Below, one piece after another: positions 43,610 through 52,650 of a stretch of 64,000 bases of DNA (position 1 is the stretch's first letter; every line of letters begins with the position of its first letter). Both the position numbers and the translations under genes were made by a program. The notes under the pieces are model-generated. The model had not been told where the DNA came from and did no database searches. It saw only the letters and a program-made list of their open reading frames with translations. The stretch is taken from contig NZ_JADUCM010000014.1 in NCBI RefSeq assembly GCF_016009175.1, positions 1-64,000 on the forward strand, in the 5' to 3' direction. The DNA comes from Pseudomonas alkylphenolica. GTDB taxonomy: Bacteria > Pseudomonadota > Gammaproteobacteria > Pseudomonadales > Pseudomonadaceae.

Positions 43610-45692
43610 GGTGTCTGACACCCTGCAAGCCGTCTTCAATGTCGATCTTCCGGCTCGCCCCTACCCTGGCCTTCGTCCATTCGAAAAACACGAGTGGTTG
43701 ATCTTCTTTGGCCGCGAACGAATGGCCGACGCCATCGTGAAAAAGTTGGTCACCAAGCGACTGCTGGTCATCCACGGTGATTCCGGCTGTGGCAAAAGCT
43801 CGTTGGTCAGAGCCGCAGTCTTGCCCCGACTGGAGCAGGAGAATGCGCGAGCAGGATTGCGGTGGCGAACCTGTACCGCGATGCCCAGAGGCACGCCGCT
43901 GCTCAATATAGCTGAGGCCCTGGCGGACATTGACGGACGCGGTTGCGACGATGAGCGAGTGATAGCACTTCGTCGGGTACTTAACTTCGGTCCGGACGCA
44001 CCGACAGAAATCGCGCGGCTGATGTGTAAGGACAGCGGTGATCATGTGTGCATACTGATCGATCAATTCGAAGAGCTGTTCGAACACGCGCGTACTCACG
44101 GCCCTGGAGAGGCTCAATTACTCACTCAGTTTTTGATCGCCCTGCAGCAAGATCCTCCACCGGGACTTTATGTAATTCTGACAATGCGCTCAGAGTTCCT
44201 CGGCGCCTGCGCTCACTATCGAGGTTTTGCAGAGGCGGTGAACGTCACGCAGTATTTGTTGCCGCGTATGGATCACAGCGATTTGTTGAGGGCCATATGC
44301 GAACCCGCCAGGTTATTCGATGGCGAGGTTAGCCAGGCCCTCGCCGAGCGCTTGATCGTCGATGCTGGAGGCGGGCAAGACCAGTTACCCTTGATTCAGC
44401 ATGGGTTAATGCTGTTGTTTGAACAGCATGTGGCTAAAGCCGAGTCCTTGGCCGGGACCGACACGACCTGGCGACTGGGGATGGACCAGTACCAACACAC
44501 GAGTGGACTGGCTGGTTTACTGTCAAACCATGCCGATGAGGTGCTGAAAAAGGCCCAAACCCTCCTTCCCTTGGGCAGCCGGCTGGTCGAGTTACTTTTT
44601 CGAGCGCTAACCGATATTAATGCCGAGTCTAAAGCGATTCGCCGGCCGCAAACTATTAAACAACTCATAGCGGTTACTGGCGGACAGCGCGAGGACATCC
44701 ACCTGGTGGTAAACACCTTTCGCATAGACGGTGTGTCATTCCTTACGCCTCATGGGCAAGCTCCTCTGGAAGACAACACATTGATTGATATCAGTCATGA
44801 AGCGCTGATTCGCTGTTGGCAGAAAATCGACGACCCGCATAATGGCTGGCTGATCCGCGAGTTCAGAAATGGGCTTATCTGGCGTGCTCTGCTGGTTCAG
44901 GCCGACAGCTTCGAGCAGGATGCTGGTAGCGTGCTTGGGGCGGCTATGGCTACCGAGCGGGATCGATGGATTCGTCAATACAATGAGCAATGGACGGAAC
45001 GCTACGGGGGTGACTGGGAGCGTGTGAAGTCGTTGTTGGCGGCAAGCATCAAGGACCGTGATCGGGCGCGCAGGAAGAAATTGCTGGGGCGGTTAGGCGT
45101 TGTAATGTCTGGCCTCTTTTTACTGAGTTCATGGGTGGTTCTGCTAATTACAAAACAAAATGAAGTTAAGAATCTCGAGAGTGTGGTAAACACGACGCGA
45201 ACGATGAGCTACGATTTGATACGCAACGCGCAGAACCAAATCCAGATCGCTTCAACTAGCGAAGCAACTAACGCCGACCTTTCAAAAAAACTTAATGATG
45301 TCAACACCGAACTCAACGTTCAAGCAGAGAAGCTGGAAGTAAACTTGGCACCTCGCGTCTACCTGCATATTTCTGATGAAGCACAGCGAGAAAGTGCCCA
45401 AAGGCTAGCACTCAAGCTCACGGCGAGCCGTCTAGATAACAACTACAATCTGGCTGTTCCCAGGATCACGCTGGCAGACAGCTCCCCTCCGCGTTCGGTA
45501 TTGCGCTGCTTCCAACCCGAGGAATGCGCTTCTAATGGAGTGGCATTGGTCAACCTGATCAACAGGTATCTTCAAGCGCCTGAAGTGACCCTGGAAGACT
45601 TGAGCAGCCAATATAAGAATGCTACAAACATTCGCCCCGAGCATTACGAGCTTTGGTTTGGCCCAGGCGTGGTAGAGCCTCGTGCGCAGTGA
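43599..45692 (+). CDS. nSTAND1 ATPase with transmembrane anchor and LytR_C-like tail
   Basis: A 697-residue STAND NTPase. It opens with the nSTAND1 signature PYPGLRPFEKHEWLIFFGRE (21-40), then Walker A GDSGCGKSS (60-68), Walker B CILIDQFEELFE (Asp155), and TMRSEFLGAC (sensor region). A helical middle and winged-helix-like DISHEALIRCW (397-407) follow. One membrane helix lies at about 497-518, a coiled coil at about 522-580, and a C-terminal domain at 585-690 (RVYLHISDEAQ ... ELWFG) resembling LytR_C/SPOR-like folds. Usual WD40 or TPR sensor repeats are missing. ATG 43599 (or GTG 43596) lies inside the TIR gene. Probable regulator or sensor of the TIR protein, held at the membrane. Confidence 0.88.
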   Translation: MNTKVSDTLQAVFNVDLPARPYPGLRPFEKHEWLIFFGRERMADAIVKKLVTKRLLVIHGDSGCGKSSLVRAAVLPRLEQENARAGLRWRTCTAMPRGTPLLNIAEALADIDGRGCDDERVIALRRVLNFGPDAPTEIARLMCKDSGDHVCILIDQFEELFEHARTHGPGEAQLLTQFLIALQQDPPPGLYVILTMRSEFLGACAHYRGFAEAVNVTQYLLPRMDHSDLLRAICEPARLFDGEVSQALAERLIVDAGGGQDQLPLIQHGLMLLFEQHVAKAESLAGTDTTWRLGMDQYQHTSGLAGLLSNHADEVLKKAQTLLPLGSRLVELLFRALTDINAESKAIRRPQTIKQLIAVTGGQREDIHLVVNTFRIDGVSFLTPHGQAPLEDNTLIDISHEALIRCWQKIDDPHNGWLIREFRNGLIWRALLVQADSFEQDAGSVLGAAMATERDRWIRQYNEQWTERYGGDWERVKSLLAASIKDRDRARRKKLLGRLGVVMSGLFLLSSWVVLLITKQNEVKNLESVVNTTRTMSYDLIRNAQNQIQIASTSEATNADLSKKLNDVNTELNVQAEKLEVNLAPRVYLHISDEAQRESAQRLALKLTASRLDNNYNLAVPRITLADSSPPRSVLRCFQPEECASNGVALVNLINRYLQAPEVTLEDLSSQYKNATNIRPEHYELWFGPGVVEPRAQ

Positions 45693-45843
45693 ACCTTGAA
45701 AAGGATTGGACACCCTGAGCAGGCAGTATCGATGTAAGCGAAACCCCGTGGGTTCATGTGCACATTTATCTGGGGGCTATCCACGCTGAAGAAAAAGGGA
45801 GCAGAGATCAAAAAGTCATCCCCCTCCCCCCGAGGAAAACGCT

Positions 45844-46407
45844 TTAGGGTTCAGCGAAAGGAAGCGGGAGCTCAGCCCCCCGGCGCACCATGAAGACATT
45901 CAGGGTCATGGCGACCAGGGCGTAATAGCCGAAAACGCCAATCAGTTCGACAGTAGCAGCTTCGCCGAAGGCCTTGATCGCCTGCTCATACAGCTCGGAA
46001 TCCACACGGCGCATGGTATAGAGCGATGTACCGATGCAGTAGACGAGACGTTCATCCTCGCGAATAAACGGCGGTTCTTTCCCGGTTCTCAATGCCTCGA
46101 TGATTTCATCGGATACACCAGCATTGCGCGCAATGGGTTCATGAATCTGCCATTCCGCCTGTGACTGCCACCAGGTCGCCGTGAACAGAATCGCGAGCTC
46201 GGTGAGACGCAGTTCCAGCTGCGTTCCGTATCGGCAAAATGCACCCAGGCGCTGGGCATGATTTGCCAGTTCAGGGCTGTGAATCCAGGCCAGGAAAGGC
46301 CCATCGAGATTGCCGCGCGGGCCACTGAGTATCTCGTTGAGTACGTCCTGCTGAGGAGCACTCATCTGTTCCCGGGCGAGTTCGGTAAGACGCGAAGTGA
46401 TTTTCAT
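45844..46407 (-). CDS. Carboxymuconolactone decarboxylase (CMD) family protein
   Basis: A 187-residue all-helical protein of the CMD/AhpD family. The conserved helix is WWQSQAEWQIHEPIARNAGV with the glutamate and histidine of gamma-carboxymuconolactone decarboxylases. The CxxC of AhpD peroxidase partners is absent, so a redox role is unlikely. ATG 46407 is chosen because AGGAGG lies seven bases before it but only one base before the earlier ATG 46413. It lies 12 bases after the aminotransferase gene on the same strand, so they are probably co-transcribed. The substrate is unknown. Confidence 0.88.
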   Translation of the reverse strand: MKITSRLTELAREQMSAPQQDVLNEILSGPRGNLDGPFLAWIHSPELANHAQRLGAFCRYGTQLELRLTELAILFTATWWQSQAEWQIHEPIARNAGVSDEIIEALRTGKEPPFIREDERLVYCIGTSLYTMRRVDSELYEQAIKAFGEAATVELIGVFGYYALVAMTLNVFMVRRGAELPLPFAEP

Positions 46408-46419
46408 AGCCATGCCTCC

Positions 46420-47748
46420 TTAAAGAGATCGCAACACTGTGCCGATGGCGTCGTCCAGTTTCTGCACCAACTCATCCAGGTGGTGGTCTTCCAGAATGAA
46501 GGGTGGGGCCAACAGGATGTGGTCGCCCACGCGGCCATCTACGGTGCCGCCCATCGGGTAGCACATCAGTCCGTGCTCCATGGCCGCTTTCTTGATTTTG
46601 GCGTTGACCTTCAATGCTGGATCAAAGGGCGTTTTGGTCTCGCGATCTGCCACCAGTTCAAGCCCCTGGAACAGGCCTCGGCCGCGTATGTCTCCGACAT
46701 TCGGATGGCTGGCAAAGCGATCGAGCAGACGATTGCGAAGCCCGTCGCCCTGCTCTCTTACGCGTGGCAACAACTGCTTTTTATCGATCACGGTTTGCAC
46801 GGCAAGTGCTGCGGCGCACGCTGTCGCGTGACCAATGTAGGTGTGTCCGTGCTGGAAGAAGCCGGAGCCCTGCGCAATCGCATTACGGATTCGCTCACTG
46901 ACCAAGGTGGCGCCTATGGGTTGGTAACCTGCACCCAGTCCCTTCGCGACAGTGATCAGGTCGGCACTGATGCCTTCCTGCTCTGCGGCGAACAACGTCC
47001 CGGTGCGGCCCATGCCGCACATTACTTCGTCGAGAATGAGCAGGACGCCGTGGCGATCGCAGACTTCACGGATGCGTTTGAAGTAACCCGTTACTGCCGG
47101 AACGGCGCCCAAGGTGGCGCCAACCACGGGCTCGGCAATAAAGGCCATTACGTTTTCAGCGCCCAGGCGCAGAATTTCCGCATCAAGCTCTTCAGCCAGG
47201 CGAATGGCGAACTGCTCAGGCGTTTCACCTGGACGCTGTTCGCGATAGGCGTAACAAGGGCTGACGTGGCTGACATCAATCAGCAACGGCTGAAATTGCT
47301 GGCGACGCCACGCGTTTCCACCTGCTGCCAGTGCGCCCAGGGTGTTGCCGTGATAGCTCTGGCGGCGGGCAATCACATGCTTGCGTTGAGGCTGGCCCGT
47401 CTCGACAAAGTACTGGCGAGCCAGTTTCAGTGCCGCTTCTACGGCCTCTGAACCGCCGGAGACGAAGTAAACCGAGTCGAGTCCCGCCGGCGCACGCTTG
47501 ACCAGAAAGTCGGCCAGCGCCTCCATGGGCTCGGTGGTGAAGAACGAGGTGTGCGCATAGGCCACTTTACCCACCTGCTCGCGAATGGCCTCGATGACAT
47601 CATGGTCGCTATGACCCAGGCAGGAAACGGCGGCGCCACCGCTAGCGTCAAGGTAGCGATGACCTTGGCTGTCGATGAGGTAAGGGCCATCACCCTTGAC
47701 TGCGGTTGGATAGCGCTGGGTAAGGCTGCGATGGAATACGTGGCTCAT
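46420..47748 (-). CDS. Class III PLP aminotransferase (omega-amino acid type)
   Basis: A 442-residue fold-type I aminotransferase. Features: the SGGSEAVEAALKLARQY phosphate-binding segment, the LILDEVMCGMGRTG aspartate that contacts the pyridine ring, and the PLP lysine in LITVAKGLGAGYQPIGA (about Lys269). ATG 47748 follows CGGAGA; twelve extra in-frame residues were dropped. It heads a minus-strand pair with the CMD protein and diverges from an RpiR regulator. Repeats in the shared promoter region also occur before the amino-acid ABC transporter genes, so it probably deaminates the imported amino acid. Confidence 0.93.
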   Translation of the reverse strand: MSHVFHRSLTQRYPTAVKGDGPYLIDSQGHRYLDASGGAAVSCLGHSDHDVIEAIREQVGKVAYAHTSFFTTEPMEALADFLVKRAPAGLDSVYFVSGGSEAVEAALKLARQYFVETGQPQRKHVIARRQSYHGNTLGALAAGGNAWRRQQFQPLLIDVSHVSPCYAYREQRPGETPEQFAIRLAEELDAEILRLGAENVMAFIAEPVVGATLGAVPAVTGYFKRIREVCDRHGVLLILDEVMCGMGRTGTLFAAEQEGISADLITVAKGLGAGYQPIGATLVSERIRNAIAQGSGFFQHGHTYIGHATACAAALAVQTVIDKKQLLPRVREQGDGLRNRLLDRFASHPNVGDIRGRGLFQGLELVADRETKTPFDPALKVNAKIKKAAMEHGLMCYPMGGTVDGRVGDHILLAPPFILEDHHLDELVQKLDDAIGTVLRSL

Positions 47749-47786
47749 GGTATCTCCGGGCTGCTTGGCAGGCTTTTTTTGCAAAG

Positions 47787-47823
47787 AATAATTGCATCAA
47801 AAATAAATGCAATGATTATTTGC
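47787..47823. promoter_or_regulatory. Inverted repeat, candidate RpiR operator at the aminotransferase promoter
   Basis: AATAATTGCAT (47787-47797) faces ATGCAATGATTATTTGC (47807-47823), an imperfect inverted repeat 39 bp upstream of the aminotransferase start. Related TTGCAAAT motifs occur near the RpiR and ABC-transporter promoters. Confidence 0.5.
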
Positions 47824-47932
47824 CTACATGGTCGAGGCCACAGCGCGGGATGAAAAAGGACTTTTGAGCCGTTACGGCAAGGAAATCAGGGCGTGTATGG
47901 CGCTTTTCGGGAGAGATGGTTGAACGTTGGAG

Positions 47933-47963
47933 TTGCAAATAAACGTTGCATTTGCAATAAACG
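47933..47963. promoter_or_regulatory. TTGCAAATAAACG repeats, candidate RpiR operator
   Basis: TTGCAAATAAACG at 47933-47945 recurs as TTGCAATAAACG at 47952-47963, with the near-palindrome TTGCATTTGCAA (47946-47957) between. It lies in the 407-bp region between the aminotransferase and RpiR genes. Confidence 0.5.
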
Positions 47964-48155
47964 CGAAACGAAACTGCAAAAAAGCAATCGTTTCTTGCAC
48001 GCTTGGCGGGAGGTGCGACGTTTGCCTCATCGCTGTAATGCCGAAGGGGCAAATTACGTTTGGCGTGGCGGTTTGGAAATAGCTGGGTAGTATAAGGGAA
48101 TCAATCGACTGCGCAGTCTGCTGCGCGCTCTTAAATAGAACACGAACATCGTGAT

Positions 48156-49073
48156 ATGGATGCTGCAATGGCCATTCCTACTGAATCCGCACCGGACACG
48201 GTCGCCGGCTTGAAGCTACTGCTTGAGTCCATCGAAAAGCGAGAAACTGACGTATCGCTTGGCAGCAGTTCCCGTCGGGTGCTGACTGCGCTGATCGAGT
48301 CCCCTCAGCGGGCGGCTGTTTCTTCGATAAGTGAGCTGTCCGAACAGCTTGGGGTAAACGCTTCTACCTTTTCCAGGTTGGCGCAACGTCTGGGCTACAG
48401 TGGGTTCAGCAAATTTCAGGACGTCTTTCGTCGAGAGCTGACCGAGGGGCGGCACTTCTATAGTGACCAGGCGACCCGGTTGTTGGTGCGCGCTGACAAC
48501 AGCGACACCATCAGCCAGCTAACCCGGCTGGGCCGTCAGGAAAGTGCGAACATTGCCAGCATGATCGAGCAAGTCGACCCGCAGATTTTTGAAGCCGCTG
48601 TCGCGCTTCTCTCGAACGCCAAGCGCGTTCGCATCCACGGGATGCGGCAGTTCAACTCACTCGCATTGTTCATGGCATACGGATTGGGAATGCTCCGCCC
48701 GGACGTTGCCGCATTGGACTCAAGCCGACAGGGGGTTGCCGATGCGCTCGCCCAACTGGAAGAAGACGATGTACTGGTCGTCGCCAGCTGCTTCCCCTAT
48801 ACCCCGAGCGTTATCGCCACTGCCGAGGTGGCAGCCAAGCATGGGATCCGCATCATTGCGCTGACTGACTCTGCCAGCTCGCCCTTGGCGAAAGTGGCAC
48901 AGCACAGCTTCTACGTACCTAATCAAAGCCTGTTCTTCAGTAACAGCATGTGCGCATTCATGCTGCTGGCACAAGGCATGCTCAGTGCTGTAGCGGGACG
49001 ATTGGGAGAGGCTTCGGTCTCTGCCTTGAAGTACCGGGAAGCACTGATCGCCGAGCTGAACGCGTCGCTTTGA
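48156..49073 (+). CDS. RpiR/MurR-family transcriptional regulator
   Basis: A 305-residue regulator with an N-terminal HTH_6 domain (VSSISELSEQLGVNASTFSR, LAQRLGYSGFSKFQDVFRRE) and a C-terminal SIS domain (about 140-275; RVRIHGMRQFNSLALFMAYG, VVASCFPYTPSVIATAEVAA). The family senses phosphosugars or, in Pseudomonas, amino-acid and purine breakdown intermediates. ATG 48156 or 48168 may be the start; neither has a good Shine-Dalgarno. It lies between the divergent aminotransferase and the ABC transporter genes, all bearing similar repeats, so it is their probable regulator. A terminator follows. Confidence 0.9.
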   Translation: MDAAMAIPTESAPDTVAGLKLLLESIEKRETDVSLGSSSRRVLTALIESPQRAAVSSISELSEQLGVNASTFSRLAQRLGYSGFSKFQDVFRRELTEGRHFYSDQATRLLVRADNSDTISQLTRLGRQESANIASMIEQVDPQIFEAAVALLSNAKRVRIHGMRQFNSLALFMAYGLGMLRPDVAALDSSRQGVADALAQLEEDDVLVVASCFPYTPSVIATAEVAAKHGIRIIALTDSASSPLAKVAQHSFYVPNQSLFFSNSMCAFMLLAQGMLSAVAGRLGEASVSALKYREALIAELNASL

Positions 49074-49097
49074 TCGCACAATGCACCTTGCTTCATG

Positions 49098-49138
49098 CAG
49101 GGCGGGTGCATTTGCAATGCAGTCTGCCCTGAATTTTT
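49098..49138 (+). terminator. Rho-independent terminator after the RpiR gene
   Basis: An outer stem CAGGGC/GCCCTG encloses an inner stem TGCATT/AATGCA and runs into AATTTTT. It separates the regulator from the ABC transporter operon. Confidence 0.8.
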
Positions 49139-49260
49139 CATCGTAAGCCCCTCCTGGTTTTTCCTCAGCAAGACGAAAAAATCCTTGTAAAACAATAAAT
49201 TATTCTTATTTGGCTTCCATGGCTGGGTGTTTTTACTCGCCCACGCCGCGCAACAAAAGA

Positions 49261-49340
49261 TTGCAAATGATTCTGATGCATGCAAATCTTCGCATCGACC
49301 GGCCAAATAAAATAAAAAAACCTGCAAATGCAAAGAATTA
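49261..49340 (+). promoter_or_regulatory. TGCAAAT motif cluster before the ABC transporter operon
   Basis: TTGCAAATGATT (49261), ATGCAAATC (49279) and TGCAAATGCAAAGAATTA (49323-49340) lie 50-130 bp upstream of the binding-protein gene. The last contains TGCAAAGAATTA, nearly identical to TGCAAAGAATAA at 47780 before the aminotransferase. These are candidate sites for the RpiR regulator. Confidence 0.5.
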
Positions 49341-49389
49341 CTGCCTTCAACCAAGAACATTCGCCCATAAAACAACAAGGGAACGTCTT

Positions 49390-50286
49390 ATGAAGAGCCT
49401 CTACATCGCCCTCGGTCTTACCTTCGCTGCAGCAATCACCAACGTTCAAGCAGCCGACCCGCTGACCGGTACCCTCCAGAAGATCCAGCAATCTGGTGTG
49501 ATTACCGTTGGCCACCGTGAGTCCTCAATGCCCTTCTCGTACTACGACGATCAACAGAAGCCCGTAGGCTACTCGATGGACCTGTGTGCCCAGGTGGTCG
49601 AACAGGTCAAAGCTGCCGTGGGCAAAGCCGACCTGAAGGTGCGCTACCAGCCGGTGAACTCGTCTAACCGCATCGCTTTGGTCAAGAACGGCACTGTCGA
49701 TCTGGAGTGTGGTTCCACTGCGAACTACCTGGAACGCCACAAGGAAGTCGCGTTTTCCTATTCGACCTTCTGGGTGTCGAAGCGACTCATCAGCAAATCC
49801 GGCAGCCCCTACAACACCATCAATGATCTGGCGGGCCAGTCGGTTGTTGTGACTCAGGGCACAGACACGGCGCTGTTGATTCGCAAGGTTAACGATGAGC
49901 GAAAACTCGGCCTGCGCATTCAGTCGGGCAAAGACCATGCAGAGTCGCTGCTGATGGTCCAGACCGGTCGTGCGGCAGCGTTCATGGAAGATGACATCCT
50001 GGTGTCCAGTCTCCGTGCCAAGGAGCGTGACCCTTCTCAGCTCAAGTTGCTGGACGACACCTTCGGTGGTGACCCGTACGCCCTGATGTTCCGCAAGGAT
50101 GACCCCCAGTTCAAACAGCTGGTCGACGACACGCTGGCCGGGCTCATGAGCAGTGGGAAGGCTTCCGAGCTCTACAGCAAGTGGTTCCTGAGCCCGATCC
50201 CGCCACAGGACATCACGATCAACTTCGCGATGCCGGCCAAGCTGAAAGAGCTGTTCGAGCAGCCATCAGACCAAGCGTCGAGCTGA
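49390..50286 (+). CDS. Polar amino-acid ABC transporter, periplasmic binding protein
   Basis: A 298-residue type II solute-binding protein of the GltI/AatJ family. The signal peptide MKSLYIALGLTFAAAITNVQA is cleaved before ADPLTGTLQKIQQSGVITVG, and the ligand region includes HRESSMPFSYYDDQQ and NRIALVKNGTVDLECGS. ATG 49390 follows GGGA. It is the first of four genes forming a complete importer. The GltIJKL-like pattern points to an acidic or other polar amino acid. The nearby aminotransferase and RpiR gene suggest a dedicated amino-acid catabolic unit. Confidence 0.94.
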   Translation: MKSLYIALGLTFAAAITNVQAADPLTGTLQKIQQSGVITVGHRESSMPFSYYDDQQKPVGYSMDLCAQVVEQVKAAVGKADLKVRYQPVNSSNRIALVKNGTVDLECGSTANYLERHKEVAFSYSTFWVSKRLISKSGSPYNTINDLAGQSVVVTQGTDTALLIRKVNDERKLGLRIQSGKDHAESLLMVQTGRAAAFMEDDILVSSLRAKERDPSQLKLLDDTFGGDPYALMFRKDDPQFKQLVDDTLAGLMSSGKASELYSKWFLSPIPPQDITINFAMPAKLKELFEQPSDQASS

Positions 50287-50386
50287 CCCGGATACCCGTG
50301 CTGGGCAGCCAGCCCAGCCTATTAAATCAAGTGAGTAATGCATGGATCGTCCAGGGTTCAGGACGCCCCATGCGTGGGAGTTCGTA

Positions 50387-51121
50387 ATGTCCCTTGATCT
50401 GAATATTTTTTTCGAAGCGTCGCCTGATCCAGGCGTCACGTATGCCGGCATGCTGTTGTCAGGCCTGGCGTGGACGGTAGCACTTGCACTGCTTGCATGG
50501 GTGCTGGCCTTGATCGTTGGCACAGTGGTCGGTGTCGCACGTACGTTGCCGGTCAAATGGCTTGTAATACTGGGCAACGCTTATGTGGAGATTTTCCGCA
50601 ACATTCCGCTGCTGGTGCAGTTGTTCCTCTGGTATTTCGTGCTTCCGGAAATACTGCCTGTCGCCATCGGCAACTGGATCAAGTCCTTCGATGCACCTTG
50701 GGGGCCGTTCTTTACGGCGCTGATCGGGCTCGGTCTGTTCACTTCGGCGCGTATTGCCGAGCAAGTGCGAGCGGGGATCAATTCGCTTGCCAAGGGGCAG
50801 CGCAACGCCGGCTTGGCGGTGGGCATGACCCTCGGTCAAACCTATCGGTATGTACTGCTGCCGATGGCTGCACGACGGATCATCCCGCCCCTCACCAGTG
50901 AGTTCATGACCATTTTCAAAAACTCGTCAGTGGCGTTGACCATCGGTGTCATCGAGCTCACCGCTCAGGCCCAGCAGATGAATGAGTTCACCTTCCGCAC
51001 CTACGAGGCATTGGGTGCCGCCACGGTCATCTACATCATCGTTGCTCTCACCGTGAACCAGCTCATGGCGCTTATCGAGCGCAAGAGCTTTATCCCCGGC
51101 CTGATCAAACAGGAGCGCTGA
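50387..51121 (+). CDS. Amino-acid ABC transporter permease (GltJ/AatQ-like)
   Basis: A 244-residue inner-membrane permease of the HisM type. It has about five hydrophobic segments, VEIFRNIPLLVQLFLWYFVL in the N-terminal part, and the conserved cytoplasmic EAA-like loop EQVRAGINSLAKGQRNAGLA that contacts the ATPase. ATG 50387 has GGGAG upstream; an alternative start at 50342 adds 15 non-hydrophobic residues. It precedes the second permease by one base. Confidence 0.94.
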   Translation: MSLDLNIFFEASPDPGVTYAGMLLSGLAWTVALALLAWVLALIVGTVVGVARTLPVKWLVILGNAYVEIFRNIPLLVQLFLWYFVLPEILPVAIGNWIKSFDAPWGPFFTALIGLGLFTSARIAEQVRAGINSLAKGQRNAGLAVGMTLGQTYRYVLLPMAARRIIPPLTSEFMTIFKNSSVALTIGVIELTAQAQQMNEFTFRTYEALGAATVIYIIVALTVNQLMALIERKSFIPGLIKQER

Positions 51122-51122
51122 A

Positions 51123-51818
51123 ATGATGGATCTTGATTACAGCGTCCTGCTGCGCGCGCTGCCGTACCTGGGCGAAGGCTTGCTCTTTTCGCTGCAAATT
51201 ACCTTGGTCGCAATGGCAGGCGGCATTGTCTTCGGTACGTTGTTGGCGCTGGCACGCCTTAGCCGTTATAAAAAGTTGGCGACTGTTGCCGCCGGCTACG
51301 TGAACTTGATGCGTTCGATTCCACTCATCCTGGCGATTTTCTGGATTTTCTTTCTCATCCCGGAAATCGTTGCCTGGCTCATTGGCGCTGATCACCCGGT
51401 TCAGATCGGCACTACCCGCACCGCATTCATCGCGTTCACGCTGTTTGAAGCGGCCTATTTCTGTGAGGTGATTCGCGCCGGGATCCTGGCCGTCCCGCGC
51501 GGTCAGGAAGGCGCCGGCCAGGCGCTTGGGTTCACTTACGCGCAGAACATGCGCTATGTGGTGCTGCCGCAGGCATTCAGGGCAATGATTCCGGTGCTCC
51601 TGACACAGACCATCATCCTGTTCCAGGACACCTCTCTGCTGTACGTGATTTCTGCCACGGACTTCCTCGGTGCTGCCTCGAAGGTCGCCCAGCGCGATGG
51701 TCGCCTGGTGGAGTTCTACACCTTCGCGGCAGTCGTCTACTTTGCCATCTGTTTCACGCTGTCAAAAGTCGTAAAGCGCTACCAGGCGCGTTTGAACAAA
51801 AACGTAGCGCACGCTTAA
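51123..51818 (+). CDS. Amino-acid ABC transporter permease (GltK/AatM-like)
   Basis: A 231-residue HisM-type permease pairing with the preceding one. It has [20 protein letters not shown] near the third segment and the EAA-like loop [20 protein letters not shown]. The start at ATG 51123 has AGGAG seven bases upstream; a second ATG follows directly. It is separated from the ATPase gene by 11 bases. Confidence 0.94.
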   Translation: MMDLDYSVLLRALPYLGEGLLFSLQITLVAMAGGIVFGTLLALARLSRYKKLATVAAGYVNLMRSIPLILAIFWIFFLIPEIVAWLIGADHPVQIGTTRTAFIAFTLFEAAYFCEVIRAGILAVPRGQEGAGQALGFTYAQNMRYVVLPQAFRAMIPVLLTQTIILFQDTSLLYVISATDFLGAASKVAQRDGRLVEFYTFAAVVYFAICFTLSKVVKRYQARLNKNVAHA

Positions 51819-51829
51819 GGAGACTCTCC

Positions 51830-52558
51830 GTGATCAAAATCGATAACGTTTCCAAACACTATGGCCCATTCCAGGTGCTGAAGAACTGCTCTACTGAAGT
51901 GAAAAAGGGAGAGGTCGTTGTGGTCTGTGGGCCTTCCGGGTCCGGCAAGTCCACGCTCATCAAGTGTGTCAATGCGCTTGAGCCGTTCCAGCAGGGTTCG
52001 ATTACCGTCAGCGGCGTTTCGGTCGGTGATAAAAAAACCAACCTTCCCAAACTTCGCGCTCAGGTCGGCATGGTGTTCCAGCATTTCGAACTCTTCCCTC
52101 ACATGAGCCTGACCGAAAACCTGGCGATCGCCCAGATCAAGGTACTTGGCCGTGGCCGTGAAGAGGCCATGGACAAAGGGATGAAACTGCTGGAGCGTGT
52201 TGGCCTGAAGGCCCACGCACACAAGTATCCAGGGCAGCTTTCCGGCGGTCAGCAACAGCGTGTAGCCATCGCCCGGGCCTTGGCAATGGACCCGATTTGC
52301 ATGCTGTTTGACGAGCCCACCTCTGCACTCGACCCCGAGATGATCAACGAGGTCCTGGACGTGATGGTCGAACTCGCACAAGAAGGGATGACGATGATGT
52401 GCGTGACGCATGAAATGGGGTTCGCCAAAAAGGTCGCCAACCGGGTCATCTTCATGGACCAGGGAGAAATCATCGAGGACCGTGAGAAACATGCGTTCTT
52501 CGAGACCCCGGCGTCTGATCGTGCGCAGCAGTTCCTTTCGAAAATCCTCACCCATTGA
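51830..52558 (+). CDS. Amino-acid ABC transporter ATPase (GltL/AatP-like)
   Basis: A 242-residue ABC ATPase with Walker [11 protein letters not shown]-loop [15 protein letters not shown], signature [18 protein letters not shown], Walker [15 protein letters not shown] and H-loop VTHEMGFA. It belongs to the polar amino-acid uptake family that energises the two permeases upstream. The start is GTG 51830, with AAGGAG at 51817-51822. It closes the operon and is followed by a GC-rich hairpin. Confidence 0.96.
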   Translation: MIKIDNVSKHYGPFQVLKNCSTEVKKGEVVVVCGPSGSGKSTLIKCVNALEPFQQGSITVSGVSVGDKKTNLPKLRAQVGMVFQHFELFPHMSLTENLAIAQIKVLGRGREEAMDKGMKLLERVGLKAHAHKYPGQLSGGQQQRVAIARALAMDPICMLFDEPTSALDPEMINEVLDVMVELAQEGMTMMCVTHEMGFAKKVANRVIFMDQGEIIEDREKHAFFETPASDRAQQFLSKILTH

Positions 52559-52568
52559 CTCCCGCAGC

Positions 52569-52593
52569 GGGAGGAGCGCCTGGTGCTCCTCCC
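52569..52593 (+). terminator. GC-rich hairpin after the ABC transporter operon
   Basis: GGGAGGAGC pairs with GCTCCTCCC across a seven-base loop, eleven bases after the ATPase stop. No T-run follows, so it may only stabilise the mRNA end. Confidence 0.5.
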
Positions 52594-52650
52594 CCAGCGA
52601 CCGATTAGCCTGTAGGCTGATCGCCTTTGTCGTTCACCGCCGGAAAACCA

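Noticed and set aside
32279..45692. Prophage or integrative element
   Set aside because: No integrase, terminase, capsid, transposase or flanking tRNA/att repeat could be found.
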